Below, piece after piece: positions 23,495 to 35,209 of a stretch of DNA of 64,000 nucleotides. The notes below the pieces were generated by a model that saw only the letters and a program-made list of their open reading frames with translations, did no database searches and was not told the origin of the DNA. This stretch comes from Ailanthus altissimus (taxonomy: Eukaryota; Streptophyta; Magnoliopsida; Sapindales; Simaroubaceae). Made by a program: the position numbers and the translations under genes. Every line of letters starts with the position of its first letter. Within the stretch, counting starts at the first letter, position 1. The stretch spans positions 36,950,501 through 37,014,500 of the forward strand of contig OX327684.1 of the NCBI GenBank assembly GCA_946807835.1, written 5' to 3'.

Positions 23495-24454
23495 CTACCC
23501 TGAGAAAGCAGAATTTAGAGCACTATGCACATCAACTCCAATTTGGGCTTCAGCTTTCTCAAAGTCAGTTGAGGCTGAGCTGAGCTTCTGGGTAAACTCT
23601 GTGAGACCCTTCTGAACCAGGCTCGGATCAATTTGATCAAGTGGCACAGCCTCTACGGCAATTATATCTGCATAAGAGTTTGCATGGATAAATGCAAAGC
23701 CGCTGCTGACAAAAAATTTTGTTACTTCATTTCCTTCGTGCACTGATAGGACCCCAGGTTTCAACTCTGTAATGGTAGGTACGTGTCCAGGAAGAATACC
23801 CATCTGCCCAGTTGTCGCTGGTATTATAACCATGTCAACCTATAACATACAAAAAGGAATATAAGAGAAAAGATGATAATCCAAGTTTTCCTAAAAGAAG
23901 AAATGATTCTTTGATTCACTTGAATCCTTCCTCGCATAAATCTTAGAATAAATTAGGAAGCATTTGGACAATATGCAGAAACACTTCCACAGCTTATGAA
24001 ATCAATTGGTCACTACAATAGCACTCCCATGACCGAGTTTGGAAGACCGCTCTTCTAAATAATACAATCAGCACATTCTAACAGAAAGAGACATATCTCA
24101 GATGCAACAAAAAAACAAAATCAGAACACATTAGCACAAGCGCCCAACCTCCAATCAAACATTCATAAGTAACCTATTTAGCATTCGTAGCATGGTCAGG
24201 GTGGAAAAGAAAAATAGGAGTTTCAGATGTGGATTGTGTTAGGCTGGACATACTAGAAATCTTTCACAGAACATCTCGTACCCCAACTGTGTGGACAATA
24301 TCTCTATTCATATATGCTGGTCTCAACCCACCACAGCTTGGGTTTCGGATAAATTTTAAGGGATATTATTCTTCCAGAGCAATGTCAAGGTGGAAATATC
24401 TGGCCTAAACTTGCCCCTTCCATTGGTAAAGCCATACAATTAGCAATTAAGAAA

Positions 24455-24498
<44 letters not shown>

Positions 24499-25459
24499 AA
24501 AACACAGTCAATTACGCATCTGCAGCTTCTTTATTTTTTTAAATCATATAAAATATGACATTCTCAAACCATGTATTATGGAAGATAACCTTAATTGCCA
24601 TTATGAATATGTATGGACAAGTAATCACTTCACAACATATAAACAAGTCCAACAAAAACCAATCAGTCATTCAGTTTCTCAAAACCCCGAGTTTATAAAC
24701 AACATGCACAATACAAGAAAAATCAAGGGTATGTTTTGGTATAGAGGTGCTTCTGGTGTGCTTCAAAGTACAACAGCAAAAACATTAGGTAAACACAAGC
24801 TCCACTTTACCGTTAGTTGTTTACCAAGCATCCCCTTCTTCTATCCCAGTGCTTCCACTCCATAGTGGCTGTGGCTTCACCTCTAAACCAAACAAACCCT
24901 AAGCCTGCTCCATATAGCGCTTTATTACTAATTACTATTCATTTCCATGTAACACAAAGTTCCCTAAGGAGTACAACATCAAAAATTGTGCAATGCCGAA
25001 TAATTACAGAAAAATTCTTAATCCCAGTTAAAACAAAAACAAAAACAAAAACAAAAACAAATTTCGCTGAAGGCCGTGTCTGATTTCTCAATTAGTCAAT
25101 AACAGCAATAATGATGTTAATAGAGATCCAACTATAACATGTAAGGAAATAAATACAAAAAAAAAAAAAACACAGAAGCAAAAAAGAAAAATGACCTCTT
25201 TATTAGCTAATTGAGAAGCATATGGAAGGACGAAGTTGACGGTGAGCTTATTAGGAATAGAGGAAGGAGTAGCAGGGCGAGATTGCATGAAGGTGAGGGG
25301 AGTCTTTGGCGAGTCTATGTTTGGAATCACTTTCTTCCACGTCTCCACGAAGCTCGCATCTGCAGTCGGAGTTACCGGAAGATCCGTCGACAATGCCCGA
25401 GCCCTAAGCCCTCCCATTATGGGCCGAGCCAGGAGGTTGGTGGCGGCTCGTCTCAACAT
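23495..25459 (-). CDS. ATP synthase subunit delta', mitochondrial (F1 central stalk)
   Basis: Exons 25196-25459 and 23495-23839 encode 202 residues, the usual length for plant delta' (homologue of bacterial epsilon). It is part of the F1 central stalk that couples proton flow to ATP synthesis on the matrix side of the inner membrane. Residues 1 to about 25 ([13 protein letters not shown]...) are an Arg-rich presequence. The beta-sandwich carries [11 protein letters not shown], then [20 protein letters not shown] with the conserved [13 protein letters not shown] turn, and the C-terminal helices close with the ALNSAFSG end. The intron (23840-25195) is phase 0 and carries a (AC)17 microsatellite and a 173-bp MITE. 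The start codon faces the ribosomal protein S11 gene about 350 bp away. Confidence 0.96.
24461..24494. repeat. (CA)17 microsatellite
   Basis: Uninterrupted CA dinucleotide run inside the intron of the ATP synthase delta' gene; likely polymorphic in length. Confidence 0.97.
24727..24899. mobile_element. Tourist/Harbinger-like MITE, 173 bp (copy 1)
   Basis: The ends are imperfect inverted repeats: left gggtatgttttggtatagag, right reading inward from ...ctctaaaccaaacaaaccc. Flanks are caa at the left and taa at the right, a decayed version of the TWA target site of PIF/Harbinger elements. Length and internal layout match the element at 49311-49483. It lies in the intron of the delta' gene. Confidence 0.78.
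25030..25061. repeat. (AAAAC)n microsatellite
   Basis: Five to six tandem aaaac units in the intron of the ATP synthase delta' gene. Confidence 0.85.
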
Positions 25460-25807
25460 CGTTCTCGAAAGGATTGGTTCGCTCGGCTCCCGCTAGGTCG
25501 GAGACTCGGAGATGGAGAGAGTCGTTGTCAAAATCGAGTGATTTGACTGATTGGCTTTACTTGGTCTCTCTCTTCTTGTTGTTTTCAATAGCTGGTACTG
25601 GGCATTTAGTGGGTCTTTTAAAATAATCGATTTATAATAAAGGCCCACTTGAAATTTGGGCCTATAATTAATTATCAAACCCGATCCAGTTCTAGCCCGT
25701 ATAGCGGTCGAACCCGTTCACCAAAAAATTAAAACCTTCGGCTAGTATTTTGAAGGTTAAAGAATAGAGTTCCAATTAGGGTTTCTGTTAGTTGCTATTT
25801 GGCAAGC
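25460..25807. promoter_or_regulatory. Divergent promoter: ATP synthase delta' / ribosomal protein S11
   Basis: The 348 bp between two head-to-head start codons holds GGCCCA (25642-25647) and TGGGCC (25657-25662), which are site II elements bound by TCP factors. It also holds a telo-box TTAGGGTTT (25776-25784) 23 bp before the S11 start. Site II plus telo-box is the established combination in plant ribosomal-protein and nuclear-encoded respiratory-chain promoters. The layout suggests the two genes share these elements. Confidence 0.75.
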
Positions 25808-27175
25808 ATGGCGGAACAGGTAACGTATCAGTCTTTCTCTCCTTTTAGTTTGAGGCATTGAGCTTAGAATCTTTAAGCGTTTGGTTGGTTGCTGAGAAAC
25901 TGTTGGCTTAGTTGAAAATTGCCGCCATTTTTTTTTGAATTTAAAACGAAGTTGACGAATTCAAATGCGTGGTTTTGGAAATTTGCTTCTTTCAAATTTT
26001 CTCAGCTATTATAATATTAATTTCGTTTGATGTGTGTTTTTTTTTCTCTCTCTCTTCTTTTTTTTTTTTTTAAATTTTGCTAATTTGCTGCAGACGGAGA
26101 AGGCAATTCTGAAGCAGCTCAAGAGGTCTTTCTATGGTGAGAATAGGTCTACGTTTTCGTCCTTTTCTTTATTAGAATTTTATTGAAGTTCATCTATATG
26201 CTTAAATATATGTAGCTCGAAAAAATCTGCAAAGGGAAAGAGGCCTGGAAAAGGTGGAAACCGCTTCTGGAAGAGCATGGGCTTAAGTTTTAAGACACCT
26301 AGAGAAGCTATTGAAGGTATCAATTTAATTTATTAGGTGTTTTTAATTTATTTGATTTGGTTTATATATATAACCAAGTTCGCATAGGAGAAGGACTCTA
26401 TTTATCAAAGCTTGTTGTTTAGGAGAAGGACTCTAGTTAGCTGCTGTTTAGATATGCATGTACCTTTCTCATAACTTGCAATGTCCTGGAATTGCAATCA
26501 ATGACCGGGGTCGCACTTGTTTTCACAGGAACATATATTGATAAGAAATGCCCATTCACTGGCACTGTTTCTATTAGAGGCTGCATCCTGGTCGGCACTT
26601 GCCACAGTGCAAAGATGATGAGAACCATTATTGTTCGCCGGAACTACCTTCATTTTGTCGAGAAGTACCAAAGGTCGGATAATTTATATATAATATATTT
26701 CAATTTTTCCTTCTCAAGGTCTTTTCTTTGTTATCTGTTTTTTCCAAGTAGTATGTTGGTGTATTTGTTTGGATGTTGGAAAAAAACTTTCCTATTTAGC
26801 TGTATCATTTTTAATCTTTGTGCTAACCATATTTAGGTATGAGAAAAGGCATTCAAACATCCCAGCACACATTTCATCTTGCTTTCGCGTGAAAGAAGGA
26901 GATCATGTTGTAATTGGCCATTGCAGGTACATGATTGTCAATTATGTATTTCTTCTCCTTTAATTTCTGATAATTTGATTAGTTCCACCAGAGTCTTTAA
27001 GCTTCCTCTTCATATCATCAGAGAGGGTGAGGGCTAATGACTGAATCTAGTTAGTACTGTATTTATTATTTATTCTTTGTGCAGGCCGTTGTCTGAGACA
27101 GTGAGGTTCAATGTGTTGAAATTCATTCCTGCAGGGTCTTCTGGTGGTGGGAAGAATGCTTTTACAGGAATGTGA
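25808..27175 (+). CDS. 40S ribosomal protein S11 (uS17), diverged copy with exon-2 frameshift
   Basis: Exons read as 25808-25819, 26094-26136, 26216-26316, 26529-26673, 26837-26936 and 27085-27175. The product matches plant S11 of the small ribosomal subunit: [88 protein letters not shown] and the FTGM end. With these junctions exon 2 is 2 nt too long: AAG-AG-GTC at 26124-26131 has an extra AG compared with the expected K-V-F-L, so exon 3 would be misread and stop early. A cryptic donor at that extra AG (AAGAG|GTCTTT, after 26125) would restore frame and lose about three residues. Several normally invariant residues differ ([36 protein letters not shown]). This suggests a decaying paralogue, though a functional short-exon form is possible. 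Confidence 0.8.
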
Positions 27176-29346
27176 TATGTTTTTTGATGTTCTAATGTAG
27201 TGTTGGGCATGAGATGTCATAGAATCATACGAGGTGATCTTGCTTATCTAGTCAAATGTTATACTATTTTTTATCTTTTCCTCTTTATATATTGTAGATT
27301 ACGTTTTAGCTCTGATGCTGATAGCTGAGGGTTTTCTTTTGTAGCATTGGAAATCTTTTGTTGTCAGAATTTTGGGAATATTTATTACTGTGTTTTCTCA
27401 TGTGTTTCATGTGAATTTTTTTATTCAATTAGTTTCTATTCCCTTTTGCAAGGAATAAAATATCACTTTTATTGAGGTTAACCTTTTGTTACTTCGACAA
27501 ATATAGATCTTGACTTATGATGTGCCAATTTTATGTGGGCTCTCCCGACTTGAATTTGCCCAATAACTTAGCCCCGTCTGCTGCCCATTCAACAGTTGTA
27601 ACCCTAATAGACTGCTTCCTAAAATGGCATCCTTGTAAGGTTACATTTGTTTTAGTTGGATGTTAAGATTATTAGTCCAAATTTGCCACACAAAGATGAT
27701 GGAATGATCATCACCTGATGAATGGGAATAACAATATAAGAACTTCATTTTTGCTTAGTTGTGGATGATGGCTGCTCACTAGAATGATATATATATATAT
27801 ATATCATAGGTTAATTTCCTTGTTCTATTGTTTTTTCTACCCTTTTTTGGTTAATATGTTAGGAATCGGATCTTAAAATGCTTTCTTTTCTGGGGAGAAA
27901 GCAAAATGGTTCTTGATTGATTTATTGCTTTTTCCTGTTCTCTCATCTTAGTATAAATTACACCCTTGTAACTTTTTCTAGTGTTTTCTCTTCTATATAT
28001 TGCAAGCCAATCGTAAAGGAGTATGCAGCTATTAAAGAGCCAAAAGTATACATGATTCTCTTCTCATCTTTTTTCTTTCTCCCCTATTTTTCTCTTCTCT
28101 CTTTCTGAAGTCAAAAGAGTAACACATAGTTAGCAATTTCTGCTTAGGAATAGGATTATAAGTACGTACTGAGGGGATTTTTTTTGTGTGTTTCCGTGAA
28201 GTACTTAATTGCCTCGCTTCTATTGGTAATCGTGTGAATCACGATTTTCATAATCGAGTGCTGGTTTGTGTAAGTACTCTTCAGTATCTGGTCATGCGCG
28301 CTTCTGGGGATATAATGTCTTTAATTGCCTATAGCAATAGTGGGGGGGAAAATTAAGAGTGAAATAATGGATTAATTTCATGGTTTTTAGGGACATGCCA
28401 AGAGTGCAGAATAAGCAAAGTAAAGAAGGGAGCACAGCTCTTACTTCAGAAGTAAGGTTGCTGCTGCGTTGTGTTCCAACTTTACTTTTATTGCTGTAAT
28501 TTTTATTTATTTTTTAAATAATAAAAATAAAACGGCCATCCTGCTTAGTAAATGAGTTTGCCTCAATTTAAAGTTTTGTTGGATTTGAGGGTGCAATCCA
28601 TCTGATCTCAATTACCATTCATATCTGTACCGGTTCGGGTATCCACGATGGTCATTTTAGTTTTATTTTATTTTCCCCTCTAATTGTGATGGCGTCACTT
28701 GGAAGTTTGTAATATCCCATTAACCACTAACTCAATAGTGTTATTGTATCCATAAACAAAACTTCACTTGAACAAAACTTGTGTTCATGGTGTCAAGTTA
28801 AGTTGGCCTAACCCATATTGGATAGGTTTTTGGATTGGGTTCTTTTGACTTTTTGTTTTAACTTATGTTTATATCTTTGACTAATTAAAAAGATAAAAAT
28901 AAAAATGGGCTAGAGTATTAGGTAAGAATTCCAATTCCGTGGTGAGTCTGATTTCTACAATTTTGACAAATCCTCTAGTCAAATTTCTGTAACAAGAAGA
29001 ATCGTCCTTTTTCGAGCCAAAGTTATTGCCTACGTGGATTACGTCCTTCTTTTTGCTTCCTTACATTCTTCTCTCTTGCTTATCCTTTAAACCCAGAGTT
29101 TTTAACTTCTAGCAAGCATGCATGACTCATCATCATCATCATCATCATAAGCTAATTACTTGACCTAGACTTCATAATTTTTAAGTCATAATCATATATA
29201 ATATGTTAATGCATAAAAGTTACTGTTTACTGAGAATCGTCAATCTGAGCTTTCAGGAGATGCCAAGAGTGTGAAGAAAGTAATGTAAGCGCACACGCAC
29301 GCGCAAGAATGAGATCGTGCGACCTATTATTATTAAAAAGGGCAAG

Positions 29347-29347
<1 letters not shown>

Positions 29348-29377
<30 letters not shown>
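29348..29377. repeat. (TA)n microsatellite
   Basis: About 15 uninterrupted TA units in intergenic DNA upstream of the ATL4-like gene. Confidence 0.95.
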
Positions 29378-29380
<3 letters not shown>

Positions 29381-29901
29381 GCAAACATTAGCCTACTATG
29401 TATTTTTAATTACACAAGAGCTAGTTATGTTTATGATAGAGTCGTGCTTTATATTATATGATTATGGAATAATTGATAGCCGCGCTTCTTGCTCTTTACT
29501 AGGAATTAGGAGTTGTATTATAACGGTTGACATTATTTTGCCATATTTGTATCGTAATTTCCCTTTTAGAGACACAAAATTTTACCATATCTTTCTTCCT
29601 CCCAACTCAATTCTAGTTAGAAAGTTACAGATGGGGATCGTAAGGGTTAACCAATCAGTGAGGGGACACGTTTCATTCGGTCTAATCTAAGAAAAAACTT
29701 TGAATTGTCTTTACCACCCGTAGGCATATAGCGTTAGCGTTAGCATTAGCATAGCGCTGACAAACAAGAGAAGAAGCATAAGAGCCTGCGACTGCGTCTT
29801 CTTAAAAATGAAAAGGTGGCGCGCGCATTTACTAGCTCAGCTTCATCTCATTTTGGCAGTTCACCAGTTTCCTTCTTGAATGAATGACCTTAATGACTCA
29901 C

Positions 29902-29927
29902 CTCTCTCTCTCTCTCTCTCTCTCTCA
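29902..29927 (+). promoter_or_regulatory. (CT)13 tract upstream of the ATL4-like gene
   Basis: Uninterrupted CT run about 160 bp before the start codon at 30089, followed by further pyrimidine-rich leader sequence. CT/GA tracts at this distance are common in plant core promoters and 5' leaders (GAGA-type elements bound by BPC proteins). Its role here is inferred from position only. Confidence 0.5.
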
Positions 29928-30088
29928 CGCAGTCACTTGACTTCCATCCTCCCTTCATAAACTCAACAAGCCACTTATCTTCTGTTCTCTCAGTTTAGGC
30001 TTTAGCCCTCTCTTTCTCTTTCACCACCTCCCTTTTACAACAACTTAATACAAGAAGCCGACCTAAGCAACGACACTGCAGGGGCAAA

Positions 30089-30976
30089 ATGGACAATCTC
30101 AAACCTAGCATTATCATCATCCTCTTGATTCTCGCCATCACCATTCTTCTCTCCATCTCGCTCTGCCTCCTCCTCCGCCACCTCTCCACCGTCTCCGCCT
30201 CCACCGCCGATTCGCGTCGCGTATCCAGTCGCCGCGTCTCTCCCGAGAATCCAACTTTCTCCGTCATCGACTCGCTCCCTCTCTTCACCTTCTCCTCCGT
30301 CGCACGTCGCCCTTCCTCCACCGGCGGAGATTGCGCCATTTGTTTGTTCAAGTTTGAGCCTCACGATCAGTTAAGGCTTCTCCCGCTTTGTTGCCACGCG
30401 TTCCACGCTCATTGCATCGACACGTGGCTTGAGTCGAACCTCACTTGTCCTCTCTGCCGCTCTCCGATAACTGCCTCCGATTCTGACGTCATGAAAGCGA
30501 TGCACGCCTCTTCCACAGGTGCTGCTGCAGCCACTGACAGCTTTCGGCTCGAGATCGGCTCTGTTAGCAACCGCCGAGCGGCCAATGAATCAGGCGGGGA
30601 TGGGCAACGAAGATCATACTCCCTCGGCTCGTTCGACTACGTTGTCGAGGACGAGTTCGGTATCACCATGAGCCAAACGTACCAGAGAAGTCTTTCCGAT
30701 AAGGAGGAAGTTACAGCAGCTGATTCCACTCAGCCGAACTCGGAGGCAAACCTAGCCTCGGAGGTGGCGGCCGGGGGAAGGAGCTGGCTCAAGGACTACG
30801 TTGATAGGCTCTCGTTTTCTCTGTCGTCACGTACGATGTCATTTAGGAGTTCAGGGAGGTTCTTCACCGGAAGCAGTCGCCGGAGCGATATCGTAGGAGT
30901 CGGAGATTATGACGCGGAGGCCAATCGTGTTGGCGAAGAAATCAGCGAATTCTTTCGATGGTTCTCAGGGGTATGA
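30089..30976 (+). CDS. ATL4-like RING-H2 E3 ubiquitin ligase
   Basis: Single-exon gene of 295 residues, as is typical for the ATL family. An N-terminal transmembrane helix (about residues 8-30, IIIILLILAITILLSISLCL) is followed by a basic stretch, a GLD-like segment (SLPLFTFSS, about residues 62-70) and a RING-H2 finger at residues 82-123. The finger fits C-x2-C-x15-C-x-H-x2-H-x2-C-x10-C-x2-C (CAIC ... LPLCCHAFHAHCIDTWL ... CPLC). The Ser-rich C-terminal half is unstructured. ATL proteins are membrane-anchored E3 ligases, often responsive to elicitors. GC content is clearly higher than in neighbouring DNA. The closest named relative from memory is Arabidopsis ATL4 (At3g60220), which neighbours CPN10 (At3g60210) there too. 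The start is the first Met and precedes the membrane helix. Confidence 0.93.
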   Translation: MDNLKPSIIIILLILAITILLSISLCLLLRHLSTVSASTADSRRVSSRRVSPENPTFSVIDSLPLFTFSSVARRPSSTGGDCAICLFKFEPHDQLRLLPLCCHAFHAHCIDTWLESNLTCPLCRSPITASDSDVMKAMHASSTGAAAATDSFRLEIGSVSNRRAANESGGDGQRRSYSLGSFDYVVEDEFGITMSQTYQRSLSDKEEVTAADSTQPNSEANLASEVAAGGRSWLKDYVDRLSFSLSSRTMSFRSSGRFFTGSSRRSDIVGVGDYDAEANRVGEEISEFFRWFSGV

Positions 30977-33792
30977 TCCGTAAATACGCTTTTTATTTTG
31001 GGGAATTTCAACATGTCAGGTTTTTTTTTTTTTTTTGCTGCTCTTTAATTCACTCAAATAACGGGGTGGATAATTGGATAAAGCAAAAATTAAGCAGAGA
31101 CGGTGCCTTTCATTCCCATTTTTATATCCTGTATAGATGATAAAGTAGCTCTTGATGAATTTTTTTACGTGGACAGAAAATTAGTTTGAGAGAATGATGG
31201 GAAAAAAAAAATTCTGCGACGGTTGGAAATTTTTTGGAATCGTTACCATGATTTAGCATATACATCACATGAGTTGTGAGCTGTGATTCTTTGCAATTTT
31301 GAAAGTTATTTATCAGTAGTGGAACCACAAAGTAGCAGCATTCAGTTGATGATGGTCGGTGTTTTCTACTAAATTAAATTTATTTTTTTAACATTATTAA
31401 ATATAATATTATCAAATAAATCAATAATATTATATCATAAAAATTTTAATATAAAATTAAAAAATTATCAGAACGTTATATAAAAATTAAATATATTTAT
31501 TATAATTTAATCGGATCTATAATTCTCTACGAGAGAAACATACAAACCCTTAAATTATTTCAATTAGGATCTCTACCTTTTTTTTAGAACAGGAAAAACT
31601 TATTCGACAAAAAACACAGTCGAGGACAAAACTACCATTGCGAGGGACAAAACTACCTACTCACGAAAGAATACAAAACCACCTAGCTTATTCAAATTTT
31701 ATTTCCCAAACAACCCCAACTAACCTTACCCTACAACCACAACCAAACAATAAACTGCCTCAAAGTTTTTAATGGCCGAGATAAGGGATCGTCAAAATTT
31801 GCATCTCACCAAATTTGGACACAGAGCAGTTGTGGGTGAGCTTGCCTCGCTCCAGTGGCTACTCTCCCATGGTGGTCAGCAACAACAGTGAAGGTCGAGA
31901 TATGAATCAGACAGATGAAAGGATGGCAGCGCCAGTGACTGTTCCCAGAGAAGATCGACGTCGGAGACCCGAGGTAAGTGAAAGCGGTCACGACAGTTGA
32001 TGGCTACGGCCGAATCTCGGAACAAGCAGTTAGTAGGTGTGAAATAGTGAATTCCGACGAGAGATCGGCAAAGGACCAACGGCTTTCTTGAGAACAAGGC
32101 GGAGGAGGCGGCTGCCTTCTCTGCCTCTTGCCATGATCACTCCACCACTCGGGCCATGCCGGCTGGTTGAAAATGCCAGAGGGGATGAAAAAATCGCCAA
32201 AAAAAAAATGCAAAAACCTAAGGAGAACTGGAAGAAAACAAACAAAAATAAAATAAAATGAAAACAAAACAGAACAGAAAAAAAAAAAAAAAAAGGCTGA
32301 AGGGTGGAAGAGATCTAGCGGCTAGAGTCTTTTCTTTTAAGTTTAGAGAGAGGACAGAGAAAAGGCTTTCTTGGATGAGCGGAGCGAACGAAAGTGTAAT
32401 TAAGTTTTTAATTGACAAATACGATAATATGATTGATGATTAATAAAAATAAAATAGTAAAATAATAAATTTTAATCATTTACGTTAAAGTGCTAACACG
32501 TGTTAAAAATACTTAAATAAATTTAAATTAGGACAGGATCCTAATTAATTTGTTTTGTTTTCCCATAAATCACCCGTCCATTTAATGAAAGACTTGGTAT
32601 ATTGTTAGTCCATTGTGTGTCTGCTGGAAATACGGAAAATTTTCATTAATAATACGAATGGCGTTAGTTGCGTGGATTTATTCTTTAACAGCTCGTGAAT
32701 GGAATTGAATTTCTTGAGCTTGTTTTGTTATATTCTCAGACCTCAAAGTCCTGCTAAAACTAAAGACTATGGTAAATCTAGTAACAAGGCTGGCTAGAAA
32801 CACTTGAGGAGACAAATTTTGTGGTGACTCCGATGCTGATTCAATTTTCTGAGTTTGAGGATTGGACAAAAATGAGAAATGCAAATCCGTTCGTTTGTCT
32901 TTTCCCATACTTTTTTATTTGAACGTGCTTTCAATGGGTTGATCTAGTGAATATCTGCAAAATATCTGTGTGTTGTTTCAGAGAAAAGACGATAATTAAG
33001 TATGGTGTATCTTCGCAATTGCTCCCAGTTTCGATCATGTCGGTGAAGGATGAAGGCAAAACTTAATCTCGTATGAGCAAGCAAATGAGTAATGAGATGC
33101 TGGGGTTAGAACCAGGAGGAATTTGGACAAGACCAACTTATAGATAAGGCGGTTTAAGGTTGTAGTATGGTGGAATTATTTGTCTTACGTGTGTGTGTGT
33201 GTTTGTTAAAGCATGTCCCAAAGGCAAAGGATAAAGAAGTAACATAGCAGTTGGTTGAAACAAATCTTGCAACACAGCCACTATCAACCAAACCTACCAT
33301 TAAAATGGAGCCCAACCCAAAAACAAATTGCATAAATCATAATCACATTCACATTTTTGGCTAACAACTAAATCCAACCATGACCAGTCTGCTACTCTCG
33401 TATCTACTACGTATACATATTAAATGGCTCTTTTTGTTAATTTTGGTCACATGCTCCTCTGACTTTCTTGTATAATACATGAATTTATTTACTTACCGGG
33501 GTGGAAGCTCTCTATGCACGAGCCCATCAGATCCAGATTTCTAATATATATAACACCGGGAGTGATAAAAGATATGTAACAAAATAGTGTAGAAATTTCT
33601 GGCAGACATTTTGATTGTTGAATTTCCATAGACCATCTCTATGATTCTAATTACTCATCAAGAAACTAAACAATGCTCAAAGCTGAAGAGCATTACAGAA
33701 TGAACTTGTTCCATAATGATTGAATCTTTGAACCCTCAATATGTGACAGAATCATCGAGCTCATTAACTGATCAATTGACGCTTTCTATCAA
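30977..33792. other. Intergenic, 2.8 kb; repeat debris
   Basis: Copy 2 of the AT-rich dispersed repeat (31396-31490) is followed by a GC-richer stretch (about 31600-32450) with overlapping open frames on both strands that match nothing known. The unusual composition suggests part of an old transposon. The rest is featureless. Confidence 0.45.
31396..31490 (+). repeat. AT-rich dispersed repeat, copy 2 of 3
   Basis: 'tataatattatc...', 'aataatattatatcataaaa' and 'aattatcagaacgttatata' occur in the same order as in the copies near 5955 and 52450. Confidence 0.5.
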
Positions 33793-35209
33793 TCAATTGG
33801 CGTAATAATGCAGTAGAAAATAAGTACACAGAAAATATACCATCCCAGTGTTGTAGAATGAGTGAGCAGTCTTTTCCCCCTTACTGCATGGATAGGTACT
33901 TCCACTAAAGCACCCTTTCTTTTGCTTGATCCCTTCGCCATGATCATCAAGAACAAATGTGGAATTTGTCTTACCGTCACTGAATAAAACACACCAAAAG
34001 AAACTTTTGTGAAACCCAACCAAGCCAACTCCTACCTCAGTATGGGATTTATTTCTCAGAACAGATAAAGTAGTCTTGTCTTTGATGAGAACTTGAGAAA
34101 AGGCTTCTGATGGTTCAAGATACTTGGATTGGCAACCCACAATGTGTCCCGTTATAGTGCCGAAAGTGGGCAGCTCTACGCCACAGTTGGGAGCAAAAAC
34201 TTCAGTGAAGTCATCTTCAGGTGGTTTACAGTTCACAGCATTGCCACTAGTGCAGTTCCCTTTGCATAGTTCAACATATTGCAAGGCCATACAGCCGAGA
34301 CCAGGACTGTCATTTAGTTTGGGGAGCTTTTGAGATGTCCTGTTGTTGTTAATGAAATCAACAAGATCATTTGCAGCGTTTCCTGTAGGTCCAACAACAA
34401 TCAACTAAATAATGGGTTTTTGAGAAAGCATAAATAGCTTTTGTGACAAGCATTTTAAAATTATGTAATGAAGTAATGCTGTAACTAGAACGTCTGCTCT
34501 GTTTTCTATATAAGCATCAATGATCAGAACATTTGTCTCTCTACACAATAAAACAGTCTCTACTCGAGATGAATAGTCATGGTATATGCTTTATCATTTG
34601 AGACAGAAAATTTTCAGTCGAAATAAGACAAGCCAATCACCTCACAATTTCCCCTGAGGTCGTACATTTGTAATGTTTTCGCCAACAAGCAGTGTATGGT
34701 ATTGGCAGAGTAAAACAGTCAACAATGTGCATTCTGTATGCCAATTGCCAAATGCAAGAGGGTTTGTTTTAATAATGAAAAGTTGAATAGTTAAAGAATA
34801 TTCTCCACCCCGTTCCAACTTTGACATCTTTAATTATGTCAATTAACTGATTAAAACTTGAACATCTAATCTCTTCCTCCAGTTTCATAGAATCAAACAG
34901 AGCAAAAGGACCTACATAAATAAGCAGTGAATAATCAAAGAGACGAAGCAAGAAGCACCCAATTGCAAAAACACAAGAGCTTCAGAAAAAGAAAGCAAGA
35001 AATAACACGCACCCAGAAGCTGATGAGCAAAATCTAATAGAAGCTAGCGTTGGTTAATAGTTATGATATAGTTTCAGGAAGCAAATATTAGAAAAAAAAT
35101 TGAGGAGCTAAGCTAAGTTACCATGTTTCTTGGAGTGAACAACAACAGAGAGCAGAAGATGAGAGACAGCAATCCACTCACAGAAACAAAGCTTCTTCTT
35201 CGCCATCAT
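33793..35209 (-). CDS. Secreted, probably GPI-anchored protein (At3g18050-like)
   Basis: Exons 35122-35209 and 33793-34382 encode about 225 residues. Exon 1 is a signal peptide (MMAKKKLCFCEWIAVSHLLL and on). The mature part has NAANDLVDFINNNRTSQKLP, LNDSPGLGCMALQYVELCKG, FAPNCGVELPTFG, GCQSKYLEPSEAF, NKSHTEVGVGLVG and FFWCVLFSDGKTNSTFVL, with evenly spaced cysteines and several N-glycosylation sites. It resembles the Arabidopsis GPI-anchored protein At3g18050, of unknown biochemical role, on the outer face of the plasma membrane. The final residues (MVYFLCTYFLLHYY) are hydrophobic and could be the GPI signal. However, the codon before them is followed by GTATAT, so an alternative splice into an unseen last exon is possible. 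Either of the two adjacent Met codons could start translation. Confidence 0.8.

Larger units (their letters stand above)
27176..30088. other. Intergenic, 2.9 kb; no gene recognised
   Basis: The first few hundred bases are the S11 3' region. Beyond that there are AT-rich tracts, (TA)n runs at 27788-27804 and 29348-29377, a (TCA)7 run near 29127-29148, and the ATL4-like promoter. The phrase 'gatgccaagagtgt/c' appears near 28393 and 29260 in similar surroundings. I could not assign it a function. Confidence 0.5.

Noticed and set aside
28381..29300. Recurring 'gatgccaagagtg' phrase considered as a microRNA-like motif
   Set aside because: No hairpin partner was found nearby and it matches no microRNA I know; two chance or repeat-derived occurrences are enough to explain it.
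30035..30364. Two reverse-strand frames of about 110 codons opposite the ATL4-like gene
   Set aside because: Shadows of the GC-rich ATL coding strand; low-complexity Arg/Glu/Gly content and no family match.
31806..32443. Cluster of overlapping open frames on both strands
   Set aside because: None exceeds 90 codons, they overlap each other and contain long A/T runs; more likely transposon debris than a gene.
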